Positions 1-8,483 of a stretch of DNA of 64,000 nucleotides are shown here, one piece after another. The stretch is from Paenibacillus sp. Lineage in GTDB: Bacteria > Bacillota > Bacilli > Paenibacillales > YIM-B00363. The notes below the pieces were generated by a model, which ran no database searches, was not told the origin of the DNA, and saw only the letters and a program-made list of their open reading frames with translations. Every line of letters begins with the position of its first letter. Within the stretch, counting starts at the first letter, position 1. The DNA lies in NCBI RefSeq assembly GCF_031177825.1, contig NZ_JAPSKE010000011.1, positions 62,001 through 126,000 of the forward strand, read 5' to 3'. The translations under genes were made by a program, and so were the position numbers.

Positions 1-979
1 GGTCGCCGGCGAGCGACGCGTGCATCCGGCGCTCCACGGCGGCGATGAGCGCGCTCGTCGTCTCGAGCAGCCGCGGATCCGCTCCCGCGACGCCGACGCC
101 GTCGTCGTCCGTCTCGTCCTCCGTCAGCACGCCGGCGACGTAGGCGATCTCCTCGGGAGGCAGGTCGAGCCCGAGCTCCCGGCCGAGCGCGCCCGCGAGC
201 GCGGCCGCCGCGTCCGGCGGCGGGGCGGCGCCCCCGGACGCGCCGATCCGATGGCCGGCGCCGAAGCGGGCGAGCGCGACGGACAGCCGCACGAGCTTGC
301 GGGTGTACGCCGTCTCGGAGAGCTCCTTCGCTCCCGCCGCTTCGTTCGCCCACAGCGCACGTTCCAGCCGGAAGAAGTGCGGCTTGCCGATCGACTCGAG
401 CAGCTTCGCGGTGACGGGGTGGAGCGGGCGACCGTCCGTTTCCGGCCGGCCGAACAGATCGGAGTCGTCCAGCGTCTCCCAGGCGAGACGCCGGATCGCG
501 CTGCGTTTTCCGGCTTCGTCGCCTTCCAGCTGCACCCCGTACCCGCGCCTTCGGACGAGCGTCAATCCGTCCCGCGCCGCCCATCGCTCGACCTCGTCCA
601 GATCGCTCGTCACGGTCGGCGTCGTCACTTGCAGCTCGTGGGCGAGCGCGAACAGCTTCACCGGTTCGTCCGCCTCGAGCAGCGCGCAGAGCAGCAGCGT
701 CCGGCGATCCGTCGCCGACAGCTCGTCGGATTCCGCGTGGCGGAGAATCCGCTCGAGCGCTTCGAGCCGCCCCGGGTCGGCGTCGAGCCGGATGCCGGCG
801 CCCGCCTTCTTCTGCAGGCCGACGCCGACGTCCGCGAGCAGCGATTCTACGTCCGCGAGCTCCCGGTGCACGGTGCGCGCGCTGACGTCGGCCGCCTTGG
901 CCAGCTCGCCGGCGGATAGATCGCCCGGCGCGCGGAGCAGCGCCTCGACGATTTTCTTTTGACGTTGAGACACCTTCAT
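1..979 (-). CDS. mtlR: MtlR-like BglG-family transcriptional activator (C-terminal part lies outside the window)
   Basis: The minus strand is open from an ATG at 979 to the window edge, giving the first 326 residues. Near the N terminus a winged-helix/HTH_11-like segment is visible (residues about 5-60, containing LSAGELAKAADVSARTVHRE). A second HTH follows at about 88-145 (VTTPTVTSDLDEVERW), then what looks like the start of a PTS regulation domain. This order (two HTH, PRDs, then EIIB and EIIA modules) is that of MtlR/LicR-type activators, whose PRD histidines are phosphorylated by the PTS. It lies 87 bp downstream of the mannitol EIICB gene on the same strand, the order seen in Bacillus and Geobacillus mtl operons (mtlA-mtlR-mtlF-mtlD). 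I infer that it activates mannitol genes. The sequence before the start (GAGGGGGGCGG) can serve as a ribosome binding site. Confidence 0.85.
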   Translation of the reverse strand, partial: MKVSQRQKKIVEALLRAPGDLSAGELAKAADVSARTVHRELADVESLLADVGVGLQKKAGAGIRLDADPGRLEALERILRHAESDELSATDRRTLLLCALLEADEPVKLFALAHELQVTTPTVTSDLDEVERWAARDGLTLVRRRGYGVQLEGDEAGKRSAIRRLAWETLDDSDLFGRPETDGRPLHPVTAKLLESIGKPHFFRLERALWANEAAGAKELSETAYTRKLVRLSVALARFGAGHRIGASGGAAPPPDAAAALAGALGRELGLDLPPEEIAYVAGVLTEDETDDDGVGVAGADPRLLETTSALIAAVERRMHASLAGD

Positions 980-1066
980 CGCGCCCGCCCCCCTCGTCGC
1001 TACAATGGACGCAACGCCGACGACAATACAGCGTCGTCAGCGTTACGGTTTATCCGGCATTTTCGA

Positions 1067-2500
1067 TTATTGGAGCCGCTTGACGAGCTCGTCGTATTCC
1101 GGACTCTTCAGGAAGTCGTCGATCGAAATATGTTCCGCGTTCGGCGCCTTCAGCCGCGCGCGGTCCGTAAGCGTCTTGTGCGTGATGACGATGTCCGCGT
1201 CCTGCGGAATATCGTTGATCGCCGTATTCGTGACGGTCAGCGGCAAGCCCGCCGCCTTCACCTTCTTGCGCAGGATGGAGGCGCCCATCGCGCTCGAACC
1301 CATACCCGCGTCGCAGGAGAAGACGATTTTGTTCACTTCGCCTTTCGCCTTCTGCGGCCCTCTGGCCGTCGTAGCCGTTGCCGATACGGAGCCGTTCGTA
1401 CCGGCGCTCTTCATCTCTTTCATTTTCGATTGAGCTTGCTCCAGATCGTCATCCGCTGGTTTGCCCGTCTTCAGCAGCAGCGCCGAGACGGCGAAGGAAG
1501 CGGCGGCGGACGTAACGACGCCGGTCAGCACCGGCAGCAGGCCGCCTCTAGGCGACATCGCGGCGAGGGCGAAGATGCTGCCCGGCGACGGCGTCGCCAC
1601 GAGACCCGCGCCCGTCAGGAGGAACGTGAACGTGCCGACGATGCCGCCCGCGATCGCGCCGAGGATGAGACGCGGGTTCATCAAGATGTACGGGAAGTAA
1701 ATTTCGTGAATCCCGCCGAGGAAGTGAATGATCGTCGCGCCCGGCGCCGATTGCTTCGCCATGCCGCGGCCGACGAGCCAGTACGCGAGCAGGATGCCGA
1801 GACCGGGGCCCGGATTCGCTTCCAGCAGGAAGATGATCGACTTGCCGGCGGTGGACGCTTGATCGAGCGCGATCGGGCTCAGCACCCCGTGGTTGATCGC
1901 GTTGTTCAGGAACAGCACCTTGCCGGGCTCGATCAGAACGTTCGCGAGCGGAAGCAGGCCGGTGTCGACGAGCGCTTGGACGCCCTCCGCGAGCGCTTGA
2001 CTGATCGCTTGCACGACCGGGCCGATGCCGACGTACGCGAGAATCGCGAGCGCCCCGCCGATGATGCCGGACGAGAAGTTGTTGACTAACATCTCGAAGC
2101 CCGCTTTGACCTTGCCTTCGATCGATTTGTCGAATCGCTTCAGCACCCAAGCCGAGAGCGGGCCGACGATCATCGCGCCGAGGAACATCGGAATGTCCGC
2201 TCCGACGACGACGCCCATCGTCGCCACGGCGCCGATGACGCCGCCGCGCGTGCCGTGAATCATCGTGCCGCCCGTGTATCCGATCAGGACCGGGAGCAGG
2301 TACGTGATCATCGGGCCGACGAGCGCGCCGAGATATTCGTTCGGAATCCATCCGGTCGGGATGAATAAAGCCGTAATCAATCCCCATGCGATAAATGCGC
2401 CGATATTCGGCATGACCATGCCGCTTAGGAATCGGCCGAACTTCTGGACGGCGACGCGAGCCCCGCCGTTCGCCGCCCCGTCTTGCGTCGTTGCGTTCAT
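1067..2500 (-). CDS. mtlA: PTS mannitol transporter subunit EIICB
   Basis: This is a 477-residue membrane permease that takes up and phosphorylates mannitol. The N-terminal two thirds is the hydrophobic EIIC domain (many membrane segments; GGTMIHGTRGGVIGA near residue 75, and the GGIHEIYFPY motif typical of mannitol/fructose-family EIIC). The C-terminal EIIB domain carries the phosphocysteine loop SCDAGMGSSAMG, with Cys at about 396. There is no EIIA domain, so a separate MtlF is expected. I chose ATG 2500 over the upstream in-frame ATG at 2548 because GAGGAGG sits 8 nt before 2500. It is cotranscribed with the MtlR-like gene downstream. An inverted repeat with GTCATC/GATGAC arms (2612-2629) lies in the upstream gap; its role is unknown. 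Confidence 0.95.
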   Translation of the reverse strand: MNATTQDGAANGGARVAVQKFGRFLSGMVMPNIGAFIAWGLITALFIPTGWIPNEYLGALVGPMITYLLPVLIGYTGGTMIHGTRGGVIGAVATMGVVVGADIPMFLGAMIVGPLSAWVLKRFDKSIEGKVKAGFEMLVNNFSSGIIGGALAILAYVGIGPVVQAISQALAEGVQALVDTGLLPLANVLIEPGKVLFLNNAINHGVLSPIALDQASTAGKSIIFLLEANPGPGLGILLAYWLVGRGMAKQSAPGATIIHFLGGIHEIYFPYILMNPRLILGAIAGGIVGTFTFLLTGAGLVATPSPGSIFALAAMSPRGGLLPVLTGVVTSAAASFAVSALLLKTGKPADDDLEQAQSKMKEMKSAGTNGSVSATATTARGPQKAKGEVNKIVFSCDAGMGSSAMGASILRKKVKAAGLPLTVTNTAINDIPQDADIVITHKTLTDRARLKAPNAEHISIDDFLKSPEYDELVKRLQ

Positions 2501-2788
2501 GGGTCTATCCTCCTCGTTTACCAACTGTATTGGGTTAGTATGTTTCAAGTTCCGATAATCAAATCGTAAGGGAAAGCGGTATCACCTTCAACGGAAGGAA
2601 AATGAGGTCGCGTCATCATTGCCGATGACATCATTTTTCGGGAGTCGGCGAAGAGGGAGGAAGTCGGCGACAGGGGTGCGCGATGCGAGCCTGTTCTGAA
2701 ACCTATTTATCGGCCGCACCCAACCCGTCTACGAGGAAGTGCATAGATTTATGATGGTAGGGTCTATTTGATTAGGGAGGGGAATTTC

Positions 2789-3196
2789 ATGAGCGATATA
2801 TCCATTCGAGACTGTCCGGCGCCCGTGAATATGACGTTGATTCAACGGTTGAAACCGCTTGTCGGCCGGACCGTGACGTTGTACCAGCCGGGCATGCCGC
2901 AATTGACGAAGACGAGGGGAGTTCTCAGAGACGTCACGTTAACTTCTTTCAAAGTAGGGGCGACGAAGGTATTTTACAAAACCTCGTTCATCGTCGAGCT
3001 CCATTCGCCGGCGAAGCGGGTTCGGCCGCGGGAGTTGACGGCTACCGCCGAAGGCATGGGAAGGTTTAGCGGCAAGCTCATCCGCGTCGGAAGAGATTTC
3101 GTCGAGTTCGTGCGCATCCCCGGAAGGCGCGTCCCGTCTCTGTTTCCTTTAAATTTGTTCACGGAAGTCATCTGCGAGCCGGAGGACGAGGAATAA
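2789..3196 (+). CDS. hypothetical protein, possibly DUF2642-like
   Basis: This is a 135-residue soluble protein with no signal peptide or membrane segment. It seems to hold two similar beta-rich halves. Each has a Gly-x-Leu/Val...Val-Gly-x-(D/T)-x-Val pattern: VGRTVTLYQPGMPQ near residue 25 and GKLIRVGRDFVEF near residue 96. The second motif resembles the DUF2642 fold found in several Bacillus spore-coat-associated proteins, but this is a resemblance by eye only. ATG 2789 is chosen because GGGAGGGG precedes it by about 6 nt; an upstream in-frame ATG at 2768 lacks a comparable site. The gene is single, divergent from mtlA, and ends in a strong terminator. Confidence 0.6.
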   Translation: MSDISIRDCPAPVNMTLIQRLKPLVGRTVTLYQPGMPQLTKTRGVLRDVTLTSFKVGATKVFYKTSFIVELHSPAKRVRPRELTATAEGMGRFSGKLIRVGRDFVEFVRIPGRRVPSLFPLNLFTEVICEPEDEE

Positions 3197-3207
3197 CGAC
3201 GAGCGAC

Positions 3208-3246
3208 GGTTGAGCGGAGATGCGGTTCCGCTCAACCGTTTTTTTT
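3208..3246 (+). terminator. rho-independent terminator
   Basis: An 11-bp perfect stem (GGTTGAGCGGA / TCCGCTCAACC) with an 8-nt loop is followed by GTTTTTTTT. It lies 12 bp after the stop of the small protein gene. Confidence 0.92.
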
Positions 3247-3251
3247 CGACG

Positions 3252-4010
3252 TTACGTCGGTTCGTTCAGCACCTGCTCGACCTTGGCGAGATGCGCCTCC
3301 ATCCGGCGGAGGGCTTCGGCGGCATCGCCGCTCTTCACCGCTTCGAAGATGGAACGGTGCTCCCGCGCGAGCCGCTCGGCCGACGTCTTCTCGGCGTACA
3401 GCCACAGCGCGCGGGTGTCCTTCATGCTGTCGTGCAGCCGCTCCGTGATGGAGCGCATCATGTCGACCAGCATCGGGTTATGCGTCGCTTCGGCGATGCC
3501 GAGATGGAACCGGACGTCCGCCTGTTCGCCGAGCGCGCCGTCGTCGTCGAGACCGCGTTCCATGTCCGCGAGCAGCGACTCCAGCGCCGCGACGTCGGAC
3601 GCGGTTCGATTCGAGGCGGCGAGCGCCGCGCAGCCGGTCTCGAGCACGCGGCGCACCTCGAGGATGCGCCGCAGCGTCGCCGCGCGGTTGTGCCACGCGT
3701 CGGGCTCGCGCGCGGCAGGATGGCGCGGCGCCTCCGAAGCGAGCGCGTACGTGCCGCCGCCTTGCCGGATCGACACGCGGCCCATCGCCTTCAAGGCGCT
3801 CATCGCTTCGCGCACGGTGGAGCGGCCGACGCCGTACCGGCGGCACAGCTCGTCCACCGACGGCAGCTTCGCGCCCGGGGCGAACGTGCCGTCTTCGAGC
3901 TGCCGCTCCAGATCGGCTCGCACCCAGTCCGAGCTCTTGAGCGGGCGGGCGGGGGCGGTAGGGGAGGCCGAGTCTTGCGTTTCGTTCGGACCGCGAGGTG
4001 GCGGCGCCAT
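3252..4010 (-). CDS. GntR-family (FadR/FCD subfamily) transcriptional regulator
   Basis: This is a 252-residue regulator. A winged helix-turn-helix occupies about residues 25-95 (GAKLPSVDELCRRYGVGRST, the classic GntR recognition segment). An all-helical FCD ligand-binding domain covers about 115-245 and contains metal-coordinating-type residues (RFHLGIAEATHN). FCD regulators such as LldR, GlcC and PdhR respond to small organic acids. The gene is divergent from glcD-glcF with a 126-bp gap holding a palindrome, so I infer it represses or activates that operon in response to glycolate or lactate. The first 20 residues are a Pro/Ala-rich tail. GAGGGG precedes the ATG at 4010. Confidence 0.9.
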   Translation of the reverse strand: MAPPPRGPNETQDSASPTAPARPLKSSDWVRADLERQLEDGTFAPGAKLPSVDELCRRYGVGRSTVREAMSALKAMGRVSIRQGGGTYALASEAPRHPAAREPDAWHNRAATLRRILEVRRVLETGCAALAASNRTASDVAALESLLADMERGLDDDGALGEQADVRFHLGIAEATHNPMLVDMMRSITERLHDSMKDTRALWLYAEKTSAERLAREHRSIFEAVKSGDAAEALRRMEAHLAKVEQVLNEPT

Positions 4011-4066
4011 GGGGGACCCCTCTTTTCTATAGAAAATTAACGATATTCATTTCATCCATTTTATTG

Positions 4067-4099
4067 TATGCTAGAATCAACCAAAAGTCATCAGATGAC
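4067..4099 (+). promoter_or_regulatory. putative glcDF promoter -10 region and GntR operator
   Basis: A TATGCTAGAAT segment (4067-4077) offers -10 hexamers. It is followed by a 13-bp palindrome GTCATC-A-GATGAC at 4087-4099, about 38 bp before the glcD start. An operator just past the transcription start would suit repression by the divergent FCD regulator. No good -35 box is visible. Confidence 0.45.
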
Positions 4100-4136
4100 C
4101 TGACGACTTACTCGAAAAACGGAGGGATCCGAAGCC

Positions 4137-5552
4137 GTGATTTCGGAACAAGCCAAACAAGAATTAGCCGCCGCGTTAGGGCCGGATTATGTGAAGGACG
4201 ACCCGCAGACGCTCGTGACCCATTCGTACGACGGGACGCCGATGCTGCAGTCGCTGCCCGACGCCGTCGTCTATCCGGAAAATACCGAACAAGTATCGCA
4301 GACGCTGAAGGTGCTTCATAAATACCGGATCCCGCTCGTCTCCCGCGGGTCGGGCACGAACTTGTGCGGCGGCACGGTGCCGGTCCAAGGCGGCGTCGTC
4401 ATGGTCATGCACCGGATGAACCGCATTCTGGAGGTCGATCTCGAAAATTTGACCGCCACCGTACAGCCGGGCCTCAACACGAAACAGTTCATCGCGCACG
4501 TGGAAGAACTGGGCCTCTTCTACCCGCCGGACCCGAGCTCGATGGCCGTCTCCACGATCGGCGGCAACATCGCCGAATGCTCCGGGGGCCTCAGAGGCCT
4601 CAAATACGGCACGACGAAGGATTACGTCATCGGGTTGGAGGCGGTGCTCGCGAACGGCGACATCCTCCGGACGGGCGGGAAGCTAATGAAGGACGTGGCC
4701 GGCTACGACCTTACGAAGCTGCTCGTCGGCTCCGAGGGAACGCTCGCCGTCATAACGGAGGCGACGCTGAAGCTGATCCCGCCGCCGAAATTCAAGAAGA
4801 CGATGATCGCCATGTACAAGGATCTGCACGGCGCCGCGCGCACGGTGTCCAAGATTATCGAGGCGCGCATCATTCCGGCGACGCTGGAGATTATGGACAA
4901 CCCGACGATTCGGGTCGTCGACGACTTCGCGAAGCTCGGGCTGCCGCGCGACATGGAGGCGATCCTGCTCATCGAGCAGGACGGCGACCCGGCGGCGGTC
5001 GAACGCGACATCGAGCGGATCGAAGCGATCTGCCGCGGCGAAGCGGCCGACCGCGTCGAGGTGGCGGCGACGCCGGAGGAGGCGCTGAAGCTGATGACGG
5101 CGCGGCGCAGCGCGTTCACGGCGCTGGCGCGCCTCCGGCCGACGACGATTCTCGAGGACGCGACGGTGCCGCGGTCGAAGATCGCCGAGATGGTGCTCGA
5201 GATCAATCGCATCGCCGCGAAGCACAACGTCCAGATCGCTACCTTCGGCCACGCCGGGGACGGCAACCTGCACCCGACGGCGACGACCGACGCGAGGGAC
5301 CAAGACGAGGTGCATCGGGTGGAGGCGGCGTTCGAGGAAATTTTCGAAGCGGCGATTCGGCTCGGCGGCACGATCACGGGCGAGCACGGGGTCGGTCTCG
5401 TGAAAGCGCCGTTCCTCGAATGGAAGGTCGGCGCGGCCGGGATGGAGATGATGCGCGGCATCAAACAGGCATTCGACCCGCATAACCTTCTGAATCCGGG
5501 GAAAATGTTCGCCAAAGCGACCCGCAAGAGGGTGGTGATCGACCGTGGCTAA
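4137..5552 (+). CDS. glcD: FAD-linked oxidase, glycolate oxidase subunit GlcD
   Basis: This is a 471-residue flavoprotein of the VAO/PCMH family that oxidises a 2-hydroxy acid (glycolate or D-lactate) to the 2-oxo acid. The FAD-binding half includes VSRGSGTNLCGGTVP (about residue 69) and PPDPSSM. The C-terminal cap carries the family motifs GHAGDGNLHP and GEHGVGLVK. The start is a GTG with GGAGGG 10 nt upstream. It overlaps the iron-sulfur subunit gene by 8 bp. There is no glcE, so this is the two-gene arrangement known from Bacillus ysfC-ysfD. The substrate is not decided by sequence; D-lactate is an equal possibility. Confidence 0.92.
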   Translation: MISEQAKQELAAALGPDYVKDDPQTLVTHSYDGTPMLQSLPDAVVYPENTEQVSQTLKVLHKYRIPLVSRGSGTNLCGGTVPVQGGVVMVMHRMNRILEVDLENLTATVQPGLNTKQFIAHVEELGLFYPPDPSSMAVSTIGGNIAECSGGLRGLKYGTTKDYVIGLEAVLANGDILRTGGKLMKDVAGYDLTKLLVGSEGTLAVITEATLKLIPPPKFKKTMIAMYKDLHGAARTVSKIIEARIIPATLEIMDNPTIRVVDDFAKLGLPRDMEAILLIEQDGDPAAVERDIERIEAICRGEAADRVEVAATPEEALKLMTARRSAFTALARLRPTTILEDATVPRSKIAEMVLEINRIAAKHNVQIATFGHAGDGNLHPTATTDARDQDEVHRVEAAFEEIFEAAIRLGGTITGEHGVGLVKAPFLEWKVGAAGMEMMRGIKQAFDPHNLLNPGKMFAKATRKRVVIDRG

Positions 5553-6918
5553 CCAAATTCAAGTGCGCACGGGCCTCGGCGAGCTCGCCCGGCAGCCGAC
5601 CCCGGCGCAGGAGGCGATGGCGGCGACGCTCAAGCTGAAGCTCGATTACGACCAGCTGACGAACTGCATGCGCTGCGGTTTCTGTCTGCCGGCTTGTCCG
5701 ACGTTCCGGGAGACCGGCGTGGAGGCGGAGTCGCCGCGCGGCCGCATCGCCTTGATGAAGGCGGTCGCCGACGGCATTCTAAAGCCCGATCAGGCGTTCG
5801 AGGACCAGATGAACCATTGCCTCGCATGCCGGGCGTGCGAGCCGGCATGCCCCGCCGACGTGAAATACGGGCAGTTGATCGAACAGGCGCGGGACGCGGT
5901 CGAGGATCACACGGAGAGCCATCGCTGGTGGATTCGCGCCGTTCGCAAGACCGCCTTCAAGGGCGTCTTCCCGCATCAGAGCCGCATGCGCTTGCTCGGC
6001 AAGGCGCTGAAGCTGTACCAAGGGACCCGCCTGCGACAGTGGACGCGGCAATCCGGCGTCATGAAGCTGTTCCCGGAGCATCTGCAGCAGATGGAGCGCA
6101 TCCTGCCGGATGCATCCGAGGACGGCGTCGTCGCGCGCATCGGCGCCGAGCACAAGGCGAAGGGCGGCGCCGCGGTCGCCAAGGTCGGCCTGTTCCGCGG
6201 CTGCATCATGGACGTCCTGTTCACGGAGACGAACGTCAACACGGTGAAGCTTCTGGGCGAAGCGGGCTTCGACGTCGTCATTCCCGACGTTCAGAACTGC
6301 TGCGGCGCGCTGCACGCGCACAGCGGCGAAGCCGACGACGCGCGGGAGCTCGCGCGCCGCAACATCCGCGCCTTCCAGGGCGCGGGCGTCGACTATATCG
6401 CGACGAACGCCGGAGGCTGCGGCGCGCTGCTCGTCGAATACGATCACTTGCTCCAGGACGATCCGGAATGGAAGCAGGCGGCCGCTTGGTTCGCCGAGCG
6501 CGTCGTCGACGTCTCCGAGCTACTCGTCCGCAAAGGGCGGCCGCTCGCCTTCGAGTCGAAGGAGCCCGCCCGTTTCACCTATCAGGACTCGTGCCATCTG
6601 CGGAACGTCATGAAGTCGTCCGGCGCGCCGAGGACGTTGATGAACCGCGTCGCCGGGGCGGAGTTTTGCGAGATGAAGGAAGCGGACCGGTGCTGCGGCT
6701 CGGCAGGCATCTACAACGTAACGCAGCCGGAGATGTCGGGGCGAATCCTGGAACACAAGATGGAGCACGCGGAAGCGACGAAGGCGGAGTACATCTTGAC
6801 GAGCAATCCCGGCTGCCTGCTGCAGATGAAGCTCGGTATCGAGAAGCACGGCGATCCGGGTCGGATGGCGGCCGTCCACGTCGTGGACTTCCTATACGAG
6901 CGCTTGAAGAAAGACTGA
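5545..6918 (+). CDS. glcF: (Fe-S)-binding glycolate oxidase subunit GlcF
   Basis: This is a 457-residue partner of the flavoprotein that passes electrons from the flavin towards the respiratory chain. Two ferredoxin-type 4Fe-4S motifs are clear: CMRCGFCLPACP (residues 41-52) and CLACRACEPACP (92-103). The C-terminal half has two CCG (heterodisulfide-reductase-like) cysteine domains, around CCGALHAHSGE and CCGSAGIYN. It starts at a GTG overlapping the end of glcD, which implies translational coupling. An inverted repeat follows the operon. Confidence 0.93.
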   Translation: MANQIQVRTGLGELARQPTPAQEAMAATLKLKLDYDQLTNCMRCGFCLPACPTFRETGVEAESPRGRIALMKAVADGILKPDQAFEDQMNHCLACRACEPACPADVKYGQLIEQARDAVEDHTESHRWWIRAVRKTAFKGVFPHQSRMRLLGKALKLYQGTRLRQWTRQSGVMKLFPEHLQQMERILPDASEDGVVARIGAEHKAKGGAAVAKVGLFRGCIMDVLFTETNVNTVKLLGEAGFDVVIPDVQNCCGALHAHSGEADDARELARRNIRAFQGAGVDYIATNAGGCGALLVEYDHLLQDDPEWKQAAAWFAERVVDVSELLVRKGRPLAFESKEPARFTYQDSCHLRNVMKSSGAPRTLMNRVAGAEFCEMKEADRCCGSAGIYNVTQPEMSGRILEHKMEHAEATKAEYILTSNPGCLLQMKLGIEKHGDPGRMAAVHVVDFLYERLKKD

Positions 6919-6982
6919 TCCGCCGAGGGCGAGGATGAACTTTTATTAGAATCATGGCGGAGTTCGCCGCAGCGGAAAGAAC

Positions 6983-7020
6983 GAAGTCCCTTCCGTCGTC
7001 AAATAGACGGGAGGGACTTC
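6983..7020. terminator. inverted repeat after glcDF, weak terminator candidate
   Basis: Fifteen-base arms (GAAGTCCCTTCCGTC / GACGGGAGGGACTTC, one mismatch) flank an 8-nt loop. No T-run follows on the plus strand, so intrinsic termination is uncertain; it could instead protect the 3' end of the mRNA. Confidence 0.4.
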
Positions 7021-7061
7021 GCGCATGCTAGAGCTATGACGGAACAAGGGGATGAACGACG

Positions 7062-7286
7062 ATGAACGGTAGCGGACGACAGCGGAGCGCGATTCGACCG
7101 GGGCTCGAGGTGGACATCGTGTTGAAGCAGGATCAGCGGACGGGCAAGACGACGAGAGGCGTCGTGAAAGACATCTTGACGAAATCGGCGGATCATCCGC
7201 ATGGGATTAAGGTGCGCTTGCAGGACGGACAGGTCGGGCGCGTGAAGACGATCCTGGGAGGGGGCGCCGGCGGAGATCAGGCGTAG
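7062..7286 (+). CDS. ywbE: YwbE family protein
   Basis: This is a 74-residue basic protein matching the YwbE family (DUF2196) throughout. The core reads RPGLEVDIVLKQDQRTGK, then TRGVVKDILT, then HPHGIKVRLQDGQVGRV. The family is a small beta-barrel of unknown function, common in Firmicutes and often annotated as a possible nucleic-acid-binding protein. The Gly-rich tail (GGGAGGDQA) is variable in the family. AAGGGG lies about 10 nt before the ATG. Its 3' end overlaps the convergent next gene by 10 bp. Confidence 0.9.
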   Translation: MNGSGRQRSAIRPGLEVDIVLKQDQRTGKTTRGVVKDILTKSADHPHGIKVRLQDGQVGRVKTILGGGAGGDQA

Positions 7287-7609
7287 TTGATCTCGCCGAT
7301 CTCTCTCCGGACGTAAGTGCGGAAGGAGGCGCTGGCGGTCGAGACGGCGCGGAACAGCTCCGTCAATCGATCGTTCAGAACGCTGACCAGAAACCTCGCC
7401 CTCATGTTGTGATCGTCCTTCTTCAGGTGATTCACGACGCGAATCGGCTGCAATTCTTCGTCTGTCTTCAGGCACATGCAGGCGAATTGGATGCCTTGGT
7501 AATAGAACGTAATGACAAGCTGTCGCTGCGTCGGCAAATATTGCAGCGCGACGTCTTCCAACGGGGCGTCGCCGAACGAAATCGAACGCACATATGGAGT
7601 GGCAGGCAC
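7277..7609 (-). CDS. hypothetical protein
   Basis: This is a 110-residue soluble protein that I do not recognise. It has an alternating beta-like N half (LEDVALQYLPTQRQLVITFYYQGIQFACMCLK) and a helical C half ending in a Tyr/Arg/Glu-rich stretch. No signal peptide or membrane segment is present. The start is a GTG at 7609 with AAGAAGGG about 7 nt upstream. It is a single gene, convergent with ywbE. Codon use and GC resemble its neighbours, and the good ribosome binding site supports a real gene. Confidence 0.7.
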   Translation of the reverse strand: MPATPYVRSISFGDAPLEDVALQYLPTQRQLVITFYYQGIQFACMCLKTDEELQPIRVVNHLKKDDHNMRARFLVSVLNDRLTELFRAVSTASASFRTYVRREIGEINYA

Positions 7610-7733
7610 GTAAAATCCCTTCTTTCGTCGTTGAGTTGGATGATTTTAGTACTACTATTATGACATGGTTGCAGCCTGAAAACTAGGGCTTTCGTACGGA
7701 AGTCGCACCATTTTCCCGAATATTAAAGTTAGG

Positions 7734-7776
7734 TAAAAAAGCCTACCCGAGACGTCGTCTCAGGCAGGCTTTCTTC
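7734..7776 (-). terminator. terminator of the GntR/ABC operon
   Basis: A long stem (AAGCCT-A-CC-C-GAGACG with its complement) lies just past the permease stop. On the minus strand it is followed by TTTTTT at 7740-7735. A shorter T-run on the plus side might make it partly bidirectional. Confidence 0.85.
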
Positions 7777-7799
7777 GTTTGTCGCGGATTTCGTTCCGG

Positions 7800-8483
7800 T
7801 TACGGCGTCACCCTGCGCATCAGCAGGAAGGAAGCTCCCGCGACGACGGCCACGGCGGGAACGAGCCATAAGGAGAACGTAAGGACGCTGTCCAGCGAGA
7901 GGAGCCACCGGAATACGGACGGCCACGCTCCGAGCAGATGCATGAGGAAAATCGCGACGATCGACAAGGCGCCGAGCGCGTACAGGCTGATCGCCCCGAA
8001 TCGTTTCTGAAGCAAAGAAAAGAAGAAGCCTAGCGTAAAGAAGAAGCAAAGGAACACGAGATGCGCGGCGAATTCGCCGACGAAGCTTACGCGTTCGAAC
8101 CATGCGACGCGGAAGAACGAGATCGTCCGCACGTCGAAGGCGCCGGTGACGGCTTCTTCGATGACCGCCAGCAGCGTCGCGAAGGCGCCGAAGCATGCGG
8201 CGATCGAGAAGGCGGCGATCATCACGCCATAGAAATAATCTTTCCGCCGCACGTTCATGCCGAGCGCGTAAGGCAGCGACTCCCGGAGGCCGACGATACC
8301 CGAAACGAACATATACACGTACATGGGGGAGACGCCCGCGGAGTTGACTTCGCCTTCGCCGACGGCGGTCATGACCGTTGCCATCAGGAAGTAGATCGCG
8401 AATAAAATCGACCAAAAAATAATGACGGAAAGACGCGCGTCCTTCAGGTACATCTTAAATACGCCTGCGCTGGAACGGTTCAT
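7800..8483 (-). CDS. ABC transporter permease, ABC-2 type
   Basis: This is a 227-residue membrane protein with about six hydrophobic segments (for example residues 17-40, 83-107, 135-155, 163-185 and 200-220) and short loops. It is the membrane subunit of the ABC exporter encoded just upstream; the two genes share ATGA (4-bp overlap). The order GntR regulator, ATPase, permease is that of YtrABC/YhcEF-like systems, which respond to cell-wall or membrane stress in Bacilli. The exported substrate cannot be read from the sequence. Confidence 0.82.
   Translation of the reverse strand: MNRSSAGVFKMYLKDARLSVIIFWSILFAIYFLMATVMTAVGEGEVNSAGVSPMYVYMFVSGIVGLRESLPYALGMNVRRKDYFYGVMIAAFSIAACFGAFATLLAVIEEAVTGAFDVRTISFFRVAWFERVSFVGEFAAHLVFLCFFFTLGFFFSLLQKRFGAISLYALGALSIVAIFLMHLLGAWPSVFRWLLSLDSVLTFSLWLVPAVAVVAGASFLLMRRVTP

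Noticed and set aside
20-962. Two plus-strand open frames over the mtlR region
   Set aside because: They are GC-rich shadows; the minus-strand frame has recognisable HTH domains and continues past the window.
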